Under the pieces are notes generated by a model. It had not been told where the DNA came from and made no database searches. It saw nothing but the letters and a program-made list of their open reading frames with translations. This document shows positions 1-6,054 of a DNA stretch of 6,054 bases, piece after piece; the first letter of the stretch is position 1, and each line of letters opens with the position of its first letter. The position numbers were made by a program, and so were the translations under genes. This DNA is from Bacteroidota bacterium (GTDB lineage Bacteria; Bacteroidota; Bacteroidia; Bacteroidales; UBA1715): the NCBI GenBank assembly GCA_029266015.1, contig JAJUFK010000153.1:1-6054 (forward strand). Reading direction: 5' to 3'.

Positions 1-1634
1 ATACGAGTTTGTAATGTGCTTGTAGATGGTTCATTACAAAGGTAATCATAATAATGTTTTTCAAAAGGATCAATATTTATGTCGGTGATAGAAAAATTAC
101 CTTGAAACGTAGCATCTTGATTGCTAAAAAGAATATAGTTTAACATATTGTTTCCTATACCGTCTAAGCTAAAATTGGCACCTTTAAGTTTTCCTTGAAT
201 TTGTTCAAAAGTCATTTTTGAATCTTTATATGTTATAGTGCCATTTACTTGTTTGAATTCGTAAGGAGAATAAGATGGGGGAGTAATTTCTAAATCAGTA
301 ACTTTACAATTAAATTCTGTGTGTGTTTTGGTAAAAAAAGAAGGTGATAAAGAGTCAATATCGGCAATTCTGCCTTTACAACTAAATGTGCCGGATGCAT
401 TACCTGTTACTATATAGTTTTCGGGTTGAATAAATTCTGATATATCTTCTAATTTAGTTTGTAACGTTCCTAAAATTTCAAAATAAGGGTTGTTAAAATC
501 AGTAACAGAAAGAGAACCATTTAGTTTTGTCTCACTACGGCTAAGAGTGTATGTGCAATTAGATAGGTTAAAAAATGCAAGATTTGCCATGTTTTTGGTT
601 GTAAGAGTTCCTTGCAAATCAACTTTGAATGGGTTAGAATTATAGGTAAAAGAACCATCGGAATATGCAAAATGCATATATAATTCGGGTAGTCGATTGG
701 AATTTATTACTCCGGTTATAGTTCCATTTGCTTTAATACTTCCTTCTAAATTATGCTCTTTTGCTAAGGTAGCTATTGATTGTGGCATAATATTCATAAA
801 TTCTTCAATATCCTCAATAGTAAAGTTATATGACAATTTTGTTTCGGTTGATTTGTTTTGTAAACGAACTGAACCATCTGTTTGTATAGTAATTAAGGGT
901 GTTGCAATACTTGCTTTTAGAATTTGAATAAGATTTTCTGTTTTTGCAATTGAAATTTCCGTGTCTATATCTAAATTCGGGAAGAAAGATTGATTGTCAA
1001 TAGATATAATATGATTTTTAAATTCAGTATCTACAAATAATGAAAATCCATTTTCCAAAAATTTACCCGAAATATGAGCAAAATCAAAATAATCGTGAGC
1101 ATACAATTTGTCGGCAGCACTATGAATGTGAGTATGAGTTTTAAAAATACTGATTTTAGATAACTCTATAAAGTAGTTAGTTTGTACCGTATCGTTTGTT
1201 TCTTTTACAAAATTCATATTGTGTTTGCCTTTTGAATCAATGAAAAGGTTAATATATGCTCCTTTTACTTTAATTTGTTGAACAATATATCGTTCATTAA
1301 TAAAATCAATAACATTAAAAACAAATGATAGTTTTTGTGCAGTAAAAGCAGTATCTGTGTTATACTCATTAAATTCTTTAGTATTAAAACCGGGAGTTGA
1401 TTTAGCTATTATATTGTGTAATTGAATGGAAACATTAGGAAAACTGCTTAAAAATGAAATGTCAATTTTTCCAATCCTTATTTCTCCTTGTAACTGACTG
1501 CTCAATTCTTGAGTTACAAATGTTATAATTTTATCGCGATATATATAAGACAATACAGAGGTAATTATGAGTAATCCTGCAATTATACCTCCAATCCAAA
1601 GACTAATTTTTTTTATTTTTTGTTTAACAGACAT
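1..1634 (-). CDS. AsmA-like inner-membrane-anchored protein, C-terminus cut by window edge
   Basis: An unbroken minus-strand frame starts at ATG 1634-1632 and runs off the left edge after 544 codons with no stop. Residues 1-9 are basic (MSVKQKIKK). Residues 10-32 are a hydrophobic membrane segment, so the protein is an N-terminally anchored protein with a long periplasmic part. Residues 52-75 hold IRIGKIDISFLSSFPNVSIQL, followed by HNI; a short 'sff..FPnvsl.l' stretch just after the anchor is typical of AsmA-family proteins in Bacteroidota. The rest reads as repeated beta-strand segments with many 'G.(I/L)..' turns, as expected for the AsmA/TamB-type beta-groove fold. Family members act in envelope biogenesis and, in Proteobacteria, in moving phospholipid between membranes; the substrate here is unknown. 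Full length is probably several hundred residues more. It follows rpoN after 138 bp, in the same direction. The family call is from motif and architecture only, without a profile search. Confidence 0.8.
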   Translation of the reverse strand, partial: MSVKQKIKKISLWIGGIIAGLLIITSVLSYIYRDKIITFVTQELSSQLQGEIRIGKIDISFLSSFPNVSIQLHNIIAKSTPGFNTKEFNEYNTDTAFTAQKLSFVFNVIDFINERYIVQQIKVKGAYINLFIDSKGKHNMNFVKETNDTVQTNYFIELSKISIFKTHTHIHSAADKLYAHDYFDFAHISGKFLENGFSLFVDTEFKNHIISIDNQSFFPNLDIDTEISIAKTENLIQILKASIATPLITIQTDGSVRLQNKSTETKLSYNFTIEDIEEFMNIMPQSIATLAKEHNLEGSIKANGTITGVINSNRLPELYMHFAYSDGSFTYNSNPFKVDLQGTLTTKNMANLAFFNLSNCTYTLSRSETKLNGSLSVTDFNNPYFEILGTLQTKLEDISEFIQPENYIVTGNASGTFSCKGRIADIDSLSPSFFTKTHTEFNCKVTDLEITPPSYSPYEFKQVNGTITYKDSKMTFEQIQGKLKGANFSLDGIGNNMLNYILFSNQDATFQGNFSITDINIDPFEKHYYDYLCNEPSTSTLQTR

Positions 1635-1664
1635 ATTCTATACATTCCGAGTTTTGATTGTATT

Positions 1665-1672
1665 CAAAAATA
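1665..1672 (-). promoter_or_regulatory. Candidate Bacteroidota -7 box for the AsmA-like gene
   Basis: Read on the minus strand, these bases are TATTTTTG, an exact match to the TAnnTTTG -7 element of Bacteroidota promoters. It lies about 30 bp upstream of the ATG at 1634, which would give a 5' leader of about 25 nt. I see no good TTG-type -33 element at the expected distance, and the region is so AT-rich that a chance match is quite possible. Confidence 0.3.
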
Positions 1673-1731
1673 TAAAAATTACTTTGTAACATACGGTTTT
1701 TCCTCGAATTTATTTTATATCTGTTGTGTGT

Positions 1732-1759
1732 GAAATAATTCTTGTTTTTTAGAATTTTC
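1732..1759 (-). terminator. Weak hairpin just downstream of rpoN
   Basis: Arms AATTCT (1737-1742) and AGAATT (1751-1756) enclose an 8-nt loop. The outer bases GAA and TTC can extend the stem past a small bulge. It begins about 13 bp after the rpoN stop, where a terminator would sit. The stem is AT-rich and no U-tract follows on the minus strand, so it is at best a weak terminator or processing site. Confidence 0.2.
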
Positions 1760-1772
1760 AGAAATCAAAGGA

Positions 1773-3230
1773 TTACAATTCTTTGCGTAATCTTCCAACA
1801 GGTAAGCCTAATTGCTCTCTGTATTTTGCAATTGTACGACGAGCTATTATATATCCTTTTTCTTTAAGAACATCAACAAGTTCTTCATCGGTATATGGTT
1901 TTGATTTATTTTCATTTTCTATAGCTTCTTGGAGTATTGTTTTAATTTCTCTTGAAGAAACTTCTTCGCCTGCTTCGTTTTGTAATCCTTCTGAAAAGAA
2001 ATACTTAAGGGCATAAATTCCATAGGGAGTTTGAATATATTTACTATTTGCCACTCTGGAAATTGTAGAAACGTCAAGCATTGTTTTGTCTGCAATGTCT
2101 TTTAAAATCATAGGCCGAAGTTTGGTTTCGTCGCCGGTAGTAAAAAAATCTTTTTGATATTCAAAAATAGCATGCATAGTACTTAATAGGGTTTGATGTC
2201 TTTGTTTTATGGCATCAATAAACCATTTAGCTGAATCTAATTTTTGTTTTACAAACGTAAGGGCGTCTTTTTGTGATTTGCTAACTTGAGAATTTGCTTT
2301 GTAAGCAGTTAGCATATCGGCATATGTTTTACTTATTTTGAGTTCAGGTACATTTCGTGAGTGTAAACTTATTGTAAGTTCACCATTTTGTTCTTCTAAT
2401 ATAAAATCAGGAATTATAACTTGTCCTGCAGTTTTATTGAGTGGGTCGCTGTAGGAACTGCCGGGTTTAGGATTTAATTTCAAGATTTCATCAATAGCAT
2501 CTTTTAAATCGTCAGATTCTATATCTAATTTTTGTTGAATTTTTTCGTAATGTTTTTTTGTAAATTCATTATAAAAATCTCTAAGTATTGCTGTTGCAGT
2601 AATTGTTTCGGCAGTACGTTGTTTACGAGAAATTTGTAATAACAAGCATTCTTGTAATGTGGTTGCTCCAACTCCGGGTGGATCAAACGTTTGAATAATT
2701 GAAAGAATTTTTTTTAGTTCCGATACAGAAGTTTCAATATTTTGAGCAAACATGATATCGTCAACTATATTTTCGAGTTCACGACGCAAGTATCCGTCTT
2801 CATCTATATTTCCAATTATGAATTCAGCTATTTGTTGTTCGCGTTCATCTAAGTCTTGTAATCCTATTTGTTGTATTAAATTTTCATGAAATGTATTTCC
2901 TACCGAGAAAGGTATTTCTTTATTATCGGTATCAGAGGAATAATTATCACTTTTATATTTATAGTTAGAATATTCGTCTTCGTTAAAGTAATCGTCTATT
3001 GAAAATTCTTCATCATTTGTATTGTCATCATCTTGAATTTCATCGTTTTCGCCAGTTTGATCACGAATATCGTCAGGTGTTTCTTCAAATTCTAGAGCAG
3101 GGTTTTCTTCTAATTCTTCTTTGATTCGTTGTTCCAGCATCATAGTAGGTATTTCAAGCATTTTAATAACTTGAATTTGCTGGGGCGATAATTTTTGTTG
3201 TAGTTTTTGTTGTAATTTTTGGTTTAACAT
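1773..3230 (-). CDS. rpoN: RNA polymerase sigma-54 factor RpoN
   Basis: This 485-residue protein is a full-length sigma-54, the alternative sigma factor that recognises -24/-12 promoters and needs an AAA+ enhancer-binding activator to open DNA. All regions are present. Region I is the Gln/Leu-rich residues 1-50 (LSPQQIQVIKMLEIPT). Region II is the very acidic linker at about 50-105. The core-binding region includes GNIDEDGYL (140-148), FDPPGVGA (182-189), LNPKPG (252-257) and IIPDF (272-276). The helix-turn-helix is at about 376-396 (ending STISRVANS), followed by KYIQTP (397-402). The RpoN box ARRTIAKYR is at 463-471 and binds the -24 element. Nothing is truncated. ATG 3230 is chosen because Region I begins directly there. 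No enhancer-binding protein gene is in the window, so its regulon cannot be read here. It follows hisB after 71 bp and probably has its own promoter in that gap. Confidence 0.98.
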   Translation of the reverse strand: MLNQKLQQKLQQKLSPQQIQVIKMLEIPTMMLEQRIKEELEENPALEFEETPDDIRDQTGENDEIQDDDNTNDEEFSIDDYFNEDEYSNYKYKSDNYSSDTDNKEIPFSVGNTFHENLIQQIGLQDLDEREQQIAEFIIGNIDEDGYLRRELENIVDDIMFAQNIETSVSELKKILSIIQTFDPPGVGATTLQECLLLQISRKQRTAETITATAILRDFYNEFTKKHYEKIQQKLDIESDDLKDAIDEILKLNPKPGSSYSDPLNKTAGQVIIPDFILEEQNGELTISLHSRNVPELKISKTYADMLTAYKANSQVSKSQKDALTFVKQKLDSAKWFIDAIKQRHQTLLSTMHAIFEYQKDFFTTGDETKLRPMILKDIADKTMLDVSTISRVANSKYIQTPYGIYALKYFFSEGLQNEAGEEVSSREIKTILQEAIENENKSKPYTDEELVDVLKEKGYIIARRTIAKYREQLGLPVGRLRKEL

Positions 3231-3260
3231 ACTATATTTTTTTGATATTCAAATATAGTA
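3230..3260. repeat. Perfect 10-bp inverted repeat touching the rpoN start codon
   Basis: TACTATATTT (3230-3239) and AAATATAGTA (3251-3260) are perfect reverse complements separated by 11 bp. The left arm includes the first base of the rpoN ATG (minus strand), and the right arm overlaps the candidate -7 box. It could be an operator, or a 5'-leader hairpin if transcription starts further upstream. The low GC content makes AT-only repeats easier to find by chance, but the two G/C positions also match. Confidence 0.4.
3250..3257 (-). promoter_or_regulatory. Candidate Bacteroidota -7 box for rpoN
   Basis: On the minus strand these bases read TATATTTG, an exact TAnnTTTG match. The box is about 20 bp from the rpoN ATG, giving a very short leader of roughly 13 nt. 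No clear TTG -33 element is visible upstream, so the call rests on the -7 box and its position in the 71-bp hisB-rpoN gap. Confidence 0.35.
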
Positions 3261-3301
3261 CTTTTTGATATAAGATTTGCTATAATATGATAGTAAAAAA
3301 A

Positions 3302-4426
3302 TTATAAAACACCTTTTGTACTTGGTAAACCAATGTTTTTCGAATTTCTGAAAACAGCCATTTTTATTGCTTTTGCCAATGCTTTAAAAATTGCTTCAAT
3401 TTTGTGATGTTCATTATCGCCTGTTACTTGTATATTTAGATTACAGCGCGCAGCATCAGAAAATGATTTAAAAAAATGATATATCATTTCGGTTGGTAAG
3501 TCGCCAACTTTTTCACGTGTAAAAGTTACATTCCAAACTAACCAAGGTCGTCCTGAAAAATCTATTGCAACTTGAGCTAATGATTCATCCATAGGTAATA
3601 AAAAACCATACCGTTCAATTTGTTGTTTGTTACCTAAAGCTTTTAAAAATGCTTCGCCTAAAGCTAATGCTGTATCTTCTATGGTATGGTGTTCATCTAT
3701 ATGTAAATCTCCTTTTACCTGAATAGTAATGTCACAATTGGAATGACGAGCAAGTTGTTCGAGCATGTGGTCAAAAAAACCTAATCCTGTAGAAATGTTT
3801 GATTTTCCTGACCCATCAAGCAATAGTTTAATTTGTATATCGGTTTCATTGGTTTTTCGAATAACTTCGGCATAGCGTGGCGGAAACAATAAAAATGTTG
3901 TAATTTCTGTCCACGATTGTGTTATTAATGCACAATATTGTTGTAATTCTTTAGGAATTGTAATGTTGTCATGATTTATAAAGATAGCTTTTGCTCCTAA
4001 ATTTTTTGCTAATTCAATATCGGTAATTCGGTCTCCTATTACAAATGAATTTGCTAAATCATACGTATCGGTAAGATAGTGTTGAAGCAGAGCTGTTCCT
4101 GGTTTACGAGTAGGTTTGTTTTCGTGTGGGAATGTGCGGTCTATTACAATATCAGAAAAAGTTACACCTTCGTTTGCTAATATAGTAAGCATTTTATTGT
4201 GAACAGGCCAAAACGTATCTTCAGGAAACGAATCTGTTCCTAATCCGTCTTGATTTGTAACCATTGCGAGTATATAGGTAGATTGTTCTGCTATAGTTTG
4301 TAATGAAGAAATAGCACGTGGCAAAAATTCTAATTTTTCAAATGAATCTACTTGAAAATCATGTTTTGGTTCTACAATTATACTACCATCGCGATCAATA
4401 AACAATACTCGTTTTTTTTGTTCCAT
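3302..4426 (-). CDS. hisB: Bifunctional HisB: histidinol-phosphatase / imidazoleglycerol-phosphate dehydratase
   Basis: The 374-residue protein fuses two enzymes of histidine synthesis. The N-terminal HAD phosphatase (about 1-165) dephosphorylates histidinol phosphate: nucleophile and acid/base Asp11 and Asp13 in FIDRDGS, VTNQDG (56-61), Lys108 in RKPG, and GDRITD (131-136). The C-terminal IGPD (about 183-374) dehydrates imidazoleglycerol phosphate: GFFDHML (216-222), metal-binding HHTIED (246-251), SGRPW (291-295) and HHKIE (340-344). Both halves look intact. The frame stays open 19 codons further upstream to an ATG at 4483, but that would overlap the cyclase gene and add a low-complexity leader; ATG 4426 begins MEQKKRVLFIDRDG, which matches the usual family start and leaves a 10-bp gap to the upstream stop. 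The Cys zinc ligands known from the E. coli phosphatase domain are absent (positions 100-108 read PHENKPTRK). No other his gene is in the window. It is probably co-transcribed with the cyclase gene. Confidence 0.97.
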   Translation of the reverse strand: MEQKKRVLFIDRDGSIIVEPKHDFQVDSFEKLEFLPRAISSLQTIAEQSTYILAMVTNQDGLGTDSFPEDTFWPVHNKMLTILANEGVTFSDIVIDRTFPHENKPTRKPGTALLQHYLTDTYDLANSFVIGDRITDIELAKNLGAKAIFINHDNITIPKELQQYCALITQSWTEITTFLLFPPRYAEVIRKTNETDIQIKLLLDGSGKSNISTGLGFFDHMLEQLARHSNCDITIQVKGDLHIDEHHTIEDTALALGEAFLKALGNKQQIERYGFLLPMDESLAQVAIDFSGRPWLVWNVTFTREKVGDLPTEMIYHFFKSFSDAARCNLNIQVTGDNEHHKIEAIFKALAKAIKMAVFRNSKNIGLPSTKGVL

Positions 4427-4436
4427 ATTTTTGAAT

Positions 4437-5498
4437 TTACAGTGTTTTTGATGCAGAAGTGCTGTCGACAATTTGAATTTCAAACAAAATCGGCCATCGT
4501 TTACCGGTTACAAAAAGCGATTTGTTTTTTGCATGCCATGCTATACCGTTGAGTACATCAATGTTTTCATGCATATATGCTTTGTCAAGAATATTTGAAA
4601 GATTTATTCGCTCAATTACTTTACCATTAGAAGCATCAATTTTAACTATAAAGTTGGTGGTGTAAATATTGGCATAAATAAAACCATTTACATATTCTAA
4701 TTCATTTAATTGTTTAACAGGAGCTGCATTGTCATACACTGCAAGTTTTTTTACAAGAGTAAATGTTTCGGGATTATAAAAATACAAAAATTCACTACCG
4801 TCACTCATTATTAGATTTGTACCATCATTACATAATCCCCAACCTTCTGTATTATAATTAAAAGTTCCTATTTGTCTAAAAGAATATTTGTCATAAATAA
4901 ACCCTGTTTGAGATTGCCATGTAATTTGATAAATAATGTCATGTAAAATAGTTATTCCTTCTCCAAAATATTCTGGTTGTAGGTCAATTTTTTTGAGTAT
5001 AGATCCCTTTTTATAATTGATTAATCGTAAACTTGATTCTCCCTTTATTCCGGTGCTCTCATATAATGAATCTCCGGTAAACTCTAACCCTTGAGTATAA
5101 GCATCTATTGCATGATTGTAACTATTTAAGATGGTATATGTGGGGTAACGCGGAGTAATATCAGAAACAATAGTTATTGTGTTGGTTTTAATTTCTGTTT
5201 CAGTGGAATAATATACTGTAGTAATAATATCTTTTTGTCCTAAAGTAGCAAATTGTGTTGGAATTTGATAGGTATTAGTTGGGGTATATTGAAATGAAAA
5301 TGTCTTATAGTCAATTAAAAACGTAAGAGAATCAAATGCTTTTTCTTTATTTGAGATGATTGCTGTAAGTGGAGTGCCATGTGTAATGGTAGAATGAGAA
5401 AAAGTTATTGATACTTGTTGAGTTTTTTTATTAAAAGAATTGCATGAAGTGACAATTAAAATTGTGTAAATCAATAGTATAAATGGAGAATTTGACAT
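4437..5498 (-). CDS. Plant-type (type I) glutaminyl-peptide cyclotransferase, lipoprotein
   Basis: The protein (353 residues) matches the glutamine cyclotransferase family, a five-bladed beta-propeller that converts an N-terminal Gln of exported proteins to pyroglutamate. Residues 1-18 are a hydrophobic signal ending in VTS before Cys19, a lipobox. The mature start CNSFNKK lacks the acidic residues of a surface-export signal, so I infer a periplasm-facing lipoprotein. Residues about 28-112 are beta-rich and resemble an Ig-like domain. The propeller spans about 118-345 with the family motifs YTQGLEF (134-140), FGEGI (178-182), YQITW (190-194), EGWGL (218-222), SDGS (232-235), LNELE (264-268), NGIAWH (317-322) and TGKRWP (331-336). 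The stop at 4439-4437 lies 10 bp before hisB. Its divergent neighbour encodes a secreted protein whose predicted mature N-terminus is Gln, a plausible substrate. Family is confident; lipoprotein topology is inferred. Confidence 0.93.
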   Translation of the reverse strand: MSNSPFILLIYTILIVTSCNSFNKKTQQVSITFSHSTITHGTPLTAIISNKEKAFDSLTFLIDYKTFSFQYTPTNTYQIPTQFATLGQKDIITTVYYSTETEIKTNTITIVSDITPRYPTYTILNSYNHAIDAYTQGLEFTGDSLYESTGIKGESSLRLINYKKGSILKKIDLQPEYFGEGITILHDIIYQITWQSQTGFIYDKYSFRQIGTFNYNTEGWGLCNDGTNLIMSDGSEFLYFYNPETFTLVKKLAVYDNAAPVKQLNELEYVNGFIYANIYTTNFIVKIDASNGKVIERINLSNILDKAYMHENIDVLNGIAWHAKNKSLFVTGKRWPILFEIQIVDSTSASKTL

Positions 5499-5575
5499 AA
5501 TAGTAAATAAAAATATTTTTCTGTAAAAATATAAAATTGTCGATATGTGAATTACTTTTTTTAATAAATTATTAT

Positions 5576-5602
5576 CAAATTATATGAATACTTATAAACA
5601 AA
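5576..5602 (-). promoter_or_regulatory. Weak candidate promoter for the cyclase-hisB transcript
   Basis: On the minus strand a TTTG (5602-5599) is followed after 16 bp by TAATTTG (5582-5576). This resembles the Bacteroidota TTTG / TAnnTTTG pair, but the -7 box is one base short and the spacer is shorter than usual. It would give a leader of about 70 nt before the ATG at 5498. Confidence 0.2.
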
Positions 5603-5616
5603 GATTTTGTCGGTTT

Positions 5617-5644
5617 TTGTGTAAATTAACATAAAAATAATTTG
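5617..5644 (+). promoter_or_regulatory. Candidate promoter for the secreted PPC-domain gene
   Basis: TTG at 5617-5619 and TAATTTG at 5638-5644 are separated by 18 bp, close to the Bacteroidota arrangement of a TTG -33 element and a TAnnTTTG -7 element. The -7 box is one base shorter than consensus. It would give a leader of about 75 nt ahead of ATG 5728. Confidence 0.3.
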
Positions 5645-5727
5645 CATTATGATTTTTTTTATGCTAATTTTCAAAACTTTTTTATACAACTAACGGGTTT
5701 AAATAAAATACTAAAATTCAAATATTT

Positions 5728-6054
5728 ATGAAAAAAATCTACCTTTCTTTAGTAGTTCTTTGTGCTTTTGTTATGGCATATTTGCCAAGTATAGCTCAAG
5801 ATGCAGAACCAAATGACAATGCTTTTGCTGCAAAACCTTTGGGGTTAAATATGATGATAAACGGAACAATGTTTCCTATGCAGGCTGATACTGTAGACTG
5901 GTATAGAGTTGAAATTGTAAATCCGGGTGCAGTAAATATAGAATGTATACCAATAGAAATGAACATGGATGTTATATTACAAGTATATACAAGTAATGAT
6001 AATGGAGTAACTACTCAATTACTTGAAATATCTGATGTTGGTATAGCAAATCAA
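5728..6054 (+). CDS. Secreted protein with N-terminal PPC-like domain, C-terminus cut by window edge
   Basis: An open frame of 109 codons runs from ATG 5728 off the right edge without a stop. Residues 1-23 are a clear Sec signal peptide: MKK, then a hydrophobic core, then PSIA with cleavage predicted before Gln24. The mature part opens DAEPNDNAFAA, followed by a Gly-containing turn (ING, 45-47) and DTVDWYRVEI (55-64), then a beta-strand pattern. The 'EPND..A ... G ... D.DWY.(V/F)' layout is that of the bacterial pre-peptidase C-terminal (PPC) domain, a small beta-sandwich found on secreted proteases and other exported proteins. Such proteins in Bacteroidota are often large and exported through the type IX system, but the C-terminal sorting signal, if any, is outside the window. 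No catalytic domain is visible, so no enzyme function can be given. Gln24 would be a substrate for the glutaminyl cyclase encoded divergently next door. Confidence 0.85.
   Translation, partial: MKKIYLSLVVLCAFVMAYLPSIAQDAEPNDNAFAAKPLGLNMMINGTMFPMQADTVDWYRVEIVNPGAVNIECIPIEMNMDVILQVYTSNDNGVTTQLLEISDVGIANQ

Larger units (their letters stand above)
5499..5727. promoter_or_regulatory. Divergent intergenic region between cyclase and secreted-protein genes
   Basis: This 229-bp, extremely AT-rich gap separates two genes transcribed away from each other, so it should carry both promoters. No reading frame of note and no RNA gene is visible. It contains an AT palindrome AAAAATATTTTT (5509-5520), and arms CATAAAAA (5630-5637) and TTTTTATG (5656-5663) that form an inverted repeat. 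Both are low in complexity and could be chance. Confidence 0.6.

Noticed and set aside
175..192. TGGCAC resembling the -24 element of a sigma-54 promoter
   Set aside because: The required TTGC-type -12 element is missing at the right spacing, and the site is inside the AsmA-like coding sequence.
697..927. Plus-strand open frame of 76 codons
   Set aside because: It lies wholly inside the AsmA-like gene on the opposite strand, its product resembles no family I know, and it has no promoter-like sequence; it is a shadow of the real gene.
1783..2016. Plus-strand open frame of 77 codons
   Set aside because: It is antisense to the highly conserved C-terminal end of rpoN (including the RpoN box) and is explained by that coding sequence.
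4352..4552. Plus-strand open frame of 66 codons spanning the hisB-cyclase junction
   Set aside because: It is antisense to two well-supported genes, and its hydrophobic, Phe/Tyr-rich product is what reversed AT-rich coding sequence gives.
5509..5520. 12-bp palindrome AAAAATATTTTT as a regulator site
   Set aside because: It is made only of A and T in very AT-rich intergenic DNA, so chance is the simplest explanation.
5630..5663. Inverted repeat CATAAAAA / TTTTTATG as a terminator or operator
   Set aside because: The arms are short and nearly homopolymeric, there is no GC-rich stem, and it lies upstream of a gene rather than after one.

Overview
The window is AT-rich (roughly 30% GC by eye) and looks like chromosomal DNA of a member of the Bacteroidota. 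The evidence is a fused HAD-phosphatase/IGPD HisB, an RpoN with the N-terminus typical of the group, an AsmA-like protein with the 'SFPNVSIQL' motif seen in that phylum, a plant-type glutaminyl cyclase made as a lipoprotein, no clear Shine-Dalgarno sequences, and TAnnTTTG-like boxes upstream of several genes. I cannot assign a genus.

Layout: four genes lie on the minus strand. In transcription order they are a glutaminyl cyclase lipoprotein (4437-5498), hisB (3302-4426), rpoN (1773-3230) and an AsmA-like membrane-anchored protein (1-1634, C-terminus beyond the window). A fifth gene runs the other way from 5728 to the right edge and encodes the start of a secreted protein with a pre-peptidase C-terminal (PPC)-like domain. 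The 229-bp gap 5499-5727 is the divergent promoter region. The gaps 3231-3301 and 1635-1772 each hold a candidate -7 box for the next minus-strand gene. The cyclase and hisB are 10 bp apart and probably share a transcript. I saw no tRNA, rRNA, CRISPR, insertion sequence or phage gene.

How the genes relate: they are mostly unrelated housekeeping functions (histidine synthesis, sigma-54 transcription, envelope lipid or protein homeostasis). The most interesting link is between the glutaminyl cyclase and its divergent neighbour. The neighbour's predicted signal peptide is cut after Ala23, leaving Gln24 as the new N-terminus, which is the kind of substrate the cyclase would convert to pyroglutamate (the Bacteroidetes 'Q-rule'). 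Other points worth a look are a HisB phosphatase domain lacking the cysteine zinc ligands of the E. coli enzyme, hisB lying away from other his genes, and a perfect 10-bp inverted repeat touching the rpoN start codon. I found no convincing sign of a wholly new system.
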